Source: Fermentibacter sp964564435 (lineage in GTDB: Bacteria; Fermentibacterota; Fermentibacteria; Fermentibacterales; Fermentibacteraceae). From it: a DNA stretch of 64,000 nt. Positions 61,925 to 64,000 of this stretch are shown piece after piece (position 1 is the stretch's first letter; each line of letters opens with the position of its first letter). The stretch covers positions 186,001-250,000 of the forward strand of contig CAZMAT010000002.1 of NCBI GenBank assembly GCA_964564435.1. Direction: 5' to 3'. The notes below the pieces were generated by a model that saw only the letters and a list, made by a program, of their open reading frames with translations, was not told where the DNA came from and did no database searches. The translations under genes and the position numbers were made by a program.

Positions 61925-62326
61925 CAAGTTGTCCTTACCTCATGGTTCGATGGCGGCAGTTCGGAGCGGGATGATTCGTACAGAGATCCCCCCCGACAAT
62001 TGCCATTTGATGATGAAGGAATACTGCCATTCAGGACTGCCGTAAACCCTTATTCGTGTTCCTGGCCTTGCTCTTTCCATCCTCACAGCAGGTCATCATG
62101 CTGTCCATGCATGTCATTGTTGATCCGTGATTGTCCGTGACATCCTCTTCAGCAAACTGGGAAATGATCCGGATCTGGAACCGAAGACAGCAACACCTAC
62201 GGACAGGCTTCATCTTGGATGGCTTTCTCGACATTCTGTCTGTCCTGACCGTGCTGAATCTGTCGCCAGGATCATATACGTTTGTGCCATCCTGCCATGC
62301 GCGGCACACCAGTCCAGCTCGGAACG

Positions 62327-62392
62327 ATGTTGTCCTCGGAGATCCGGGTCTGCTCGAATTGTGGCAGGCTCTGCACAGTGAAGGCCAACCAC
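62327..62392 (+). pseudogene. thiC-like 3'-end fragment
   Basis: The plus-frame peptide MLSSEIRVCSNCGRLCTVKA parallels the ThiC tail VMPSDTDVCSMCGRLCAVKT, including all three cluster cysteines. At the DNA level 30 of 36 bases match from the GTC codon before the first Cys to the last Lys. No upstream ThiC-like sequence is seen. A decayed fragment of a second thiC is the simplest reading. The rest of the 600-base gap (61925-62524) shows no convincing gene. Confidence 0.6.
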
Positions 62393-62524
62393 AGCAAAGC
62401 CAGAGGCAACTATCCTGAGTGCCCGGGTCGGCACCGACCAGACTCCGTGAGACAAAAAGCAGTTATGTTCAAGCATCGTTCAGTGAGCCACGAGGAGCAA
62501 TAACCTGTCAGCGGGAGACCGACA

Positions 62525-63814
62525 ATGAGATCCTTTATCCTCTCATGCTTCATTGTACCTATGCTGCTCGCCCTCTTTCCCGGATGCAAGAGCGAGGAAG
62601 AGCAGGAAATGAATGTCCTGCTGATCCTGATCGATACGATGAGCGCCGATCACCTCGGCTGTTATGGCTACGACAGGAATACCTCGCCAACAATCGACAG
62701 CCTCGCCGCTTCCGGAATGCTGTTCGCCAACTGCCAGGCTCAGGCTCCATGGACTCTGCCGTCGATGGTGACCATCTGCACAGGTCTCTCTGAGCGAAGC
62801 CACCGCTGCAGTCATTACGACGGATTCTCGCACGGTCTCGACCCTGAGATGCCCACCCTTGCGTCCATTCTCCAGGAGAGGGGTTACCACACGGCGGCTT
62901 TTGTCAACAATGGCTATCTGGGAGAGATTTTCGGTCTGGAGAGGGGATATCACGATTTCTGGATCAGCGAGGTCGATGGCGGAGCCGATGCAGGCGTCAC
63001 CGTAGACACCCTCCTCAGCTATCTGAGCGGAACCAGTGTTTCAGAACCGTTCCTGGTCACCGTGCATTTCTTCGATCCTCACCTCCCTTATGCCCCCCCT
63101 TCACCATACGACACCCTTTTCACATCCGCGGGTACGGACGGGATGACGGAATGGCCCGTTCTCGAGCAATGCACCGACTCCTCCGTGATCCAGCACATGG
63201 CGGCTCTCTATGACTCCGAGATCAGATGGACCGACAGTCAGTTGTCGAGACTTCTCGCCGGTATGCGAGAGATGGATATGACTGATAACACTCTGTTAGT
63301 GCTGGTCTCTGATCACGGAGAAGAGTTCATGGAGCACGGGGACTGGGGCCATGCTCACAACCTTTACCAGCAGGCGCTTCATGTGCCTTTGATTCTCTCC
63401 GGACCGGGGATCGAACCGGGATCGGTGGTTCCACAGAATGTTGGCCAGTTCGATGTCATGCCGACCATCCTGGGCTTACTGCACCTGCCGGTTCCCGACC
63501 ATGTAGATGGAATCGACCTGTTCGGCGGGATCCCGGAAGACAGGATGATCCCTTCCAGCGGAGTGCTGGCGGAAACGACATCCGTATCCTGCCTCCAGGA
63601 GTCGAGGAAGGTCATCTGGTTCATCGAACCCGATTCGAGCGAAACCTATGATCTTTCGGCCGATCCGGGAGAACTATCCATCCTGCCATTCGACAGCCTC
63701 CTCCTGGGCGAAGTGATGGGCTACTGGGCCTGGCCGAGCAAGTGTACACCGACGGAGAACGAGGAGGCCATCATCTCTGCTCGGAGACTGCAGGATCTCG
63801 GATACATCAGGTGA
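62525..63814 (+). CDS. Sulfatase-superfamily lipoprotein (Thr in place of the modified Cys)
   Basis: 429 residues. A lipoprotein signal ends at Cys21 (LLALFPGC). The alkaline phosphatase/sulfatase fold shows LLILIDTMSADHLGCYGY (metal Asp), APWTLPSMVTICTGL at the catalytic position, VSDHGEEFMEHGDWGHAHN (metal Asp/His) and HVPLILSGPG. In true sulfatases the catalytic site reads C/S-x-P-S-R; here it is T-L-P-S-M, as in other members of the superfamily that act as phosphodiesterases or phosphotransferases. GGGAG 7 bases before the ATG. The gene looks less GC-rich than its neighbours. Confidence 0.85.
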   Translation: MRSFILSCFIVPMLLALFPGCKSEEEQEMNVLLILIDTMSADHLGCYGYDRNTSPTIDSLAASGMLFANCQAQAPWTLPSMVTICTGLSERSHRCSHYDGFSHGLDPEMPTLASILQERGYHTAAFVNNGYLGEIFGLERGYHDFWISEVDGGADAGVTVDTLLSYLSGTSVSEPFLVTVHFFDPHLPYAPPSPYDTLFTSAGTDGMTEWPVLEQCTDSSVIQHMAALYDSEIRWTDSQLSRLLAGMREMDMTDNTLLVLVSDHGEEFMEHGDWGHAHNLYQQALHVPLILSGPGIEPGSVVPQNVGQFDVMPTILGLLHLPVPDHVDGIDLFGGIPEDRMIPSSGVLAETTSVSCLQESRKVIWFIEPDSSETYDLSADPGELSILPFDSLLLGEVMGYWAWPSKCTPTENEEAIISARRLQDLGYIR

Positions 63815-63898
63815 TCTTATCTCGCGGGAAGGTGCAGGCTCACGGAATCCGATCCGTGCGTAGAAGACTCGTTGATCGAGAAGAACGGCAGAGCGCTC

Positions 63899-64000
63899 TC
63901 AGTATCCCAGCCCGGTGAGGATCGCCCGGGCGACAGCGAGGTTTCCGTCGGCCGTCATGCAGGTGCCCGAGGGGCCCGTGAAGACTATGCCCTCGAGCGA
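63899..64000 (-). CDS. C-terminal end of an unidentified protein (cut by window edge)
   Basis: The last 33 codons of a minus-strand gene, ending TGA at 63901-63899. The visible residues (LEGIVFTGPSGTCMTADGNL then AVARAILTGLGY) are well-formed coding sequence but do not identify a family. It converges on the sulfatase gene, with 84 bases between stops in which nothing was recognised. Confidence 0.55.
   Translation of the reverse strand, partial: SLEGIVFTGPSGTCMTADGNLAVARAILTGLGY

Noticed and set aside
62031..62309. Minus-strand ORF in the 61.9-62.5 kb gap
   Set aside because: Low-complexity, Cys/Arg/Met-rich translation, no ribosome site and no recognisable domain.
1..64000. Prophage, insertion sequence or integron
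   Set aside because: The only recombinase is a housekeeping Xer in the topA operon; no transposase, integrase island, phage structural gene or att-like duplication was seen.

Overview
The window is GC-rich, densely coded bacterial chromosome from a diderm (Gram-negative-type) organism. The evidence for two membranes is three GT9 heptosyltransferase-type genes, an MsbA-type lipid flippase, lipoproteins and a TatA protein. A FlgD-like/gliding-type C-terminal domain, MglA-type GTPases, DUF2723 and DUF4321 proteins, and an HprK/HPr/EI set without any sugar permease point to an uncultured lineage near the FCB superphylum (Eisenbacteria/Fermentibacteria-like). That placement is inference; no marker gene here settles it. 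Nearly all genes up to 24.9 kb, and again from 26.8 to 51.1 kb, lie on the minus strand. They are commonly joined by 4-base ATGA/GTGA/TTGA stop-start overlaps, so the window reads as a few very long operons.

Layout. 1-5.2 kb: polA (cut by the left edge) downstream of two GT9 genes, a TPR-like secreted protein, a CDP-alcohol phosphatidyltransferase and a secreted protein, all behind a tRNA-Gly(CCC) with its own promoter. 5.3-24.9 kb: an operon in the order hpf, hprK, ptsH, ptsI, sugar nucleotidyltransferase, two GT4s, Gx transporter, DUF4321, tatA, MglA-type GTPase, a 29-codon micro-ORF, a zinc-finger/TM protein, topA, xer, DUF2723, a second MglA-type GTPase, an STT3-like membrane protein and dapF. 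25.1-26.8 kb: a lone plus-strand gene for an archaeal-type GatE tRNA amidotransferase subunit. 26.8-40.8 kb: a polysaccharide operon (GT2s, GT4s and polytopic membrane proteins) that ends in a coupled sensor kinase and NtrC-type regulator. 40.9-51.1 kb: flavin reductase, peroxiredoxin, a hybrid histidine kinase, a small protein, mutS, GT9 and an MsbA-type ABC exporter. 51.2-54.8 kb: a large surface protein with four lamin-tail-like repeats. 54.9-57.8 kb: SDR-type threonine dehydrogenase, a cyclophilin fusion and a DUF2007 protein. 57.8-59.4 kb: a TPP riboswitch and thiC, whose 3' end runs into a CCGG-rich tandem repeat. 59.5-63.8 kb: a GH114-like lipoprotein, an SGNH hydrolase, a 600-bp gap holding a thiC-like fragment, and a sulfatase-superfamily lipoprotein in DNA that looks less GC-rich.

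The main theme is envelope glycan assembly: nucleotide-sugar synthesis, many GT2/GT4/GT9/GT-C enzymes, lipid export and a dedicated two-component system. Housekeeping functions (replication and repair, tRNA charging, ribosome hibernation, PTS-type signalling, thiamin synthesis) are interleaved. The most unusual items are the bacterial GatE, the GTPase/micro-ORF/zinc-finger cluster, the duplicated 5' end of a GT2 gene, and the thiC tail made of repeats together with a second thiC-like fragment.
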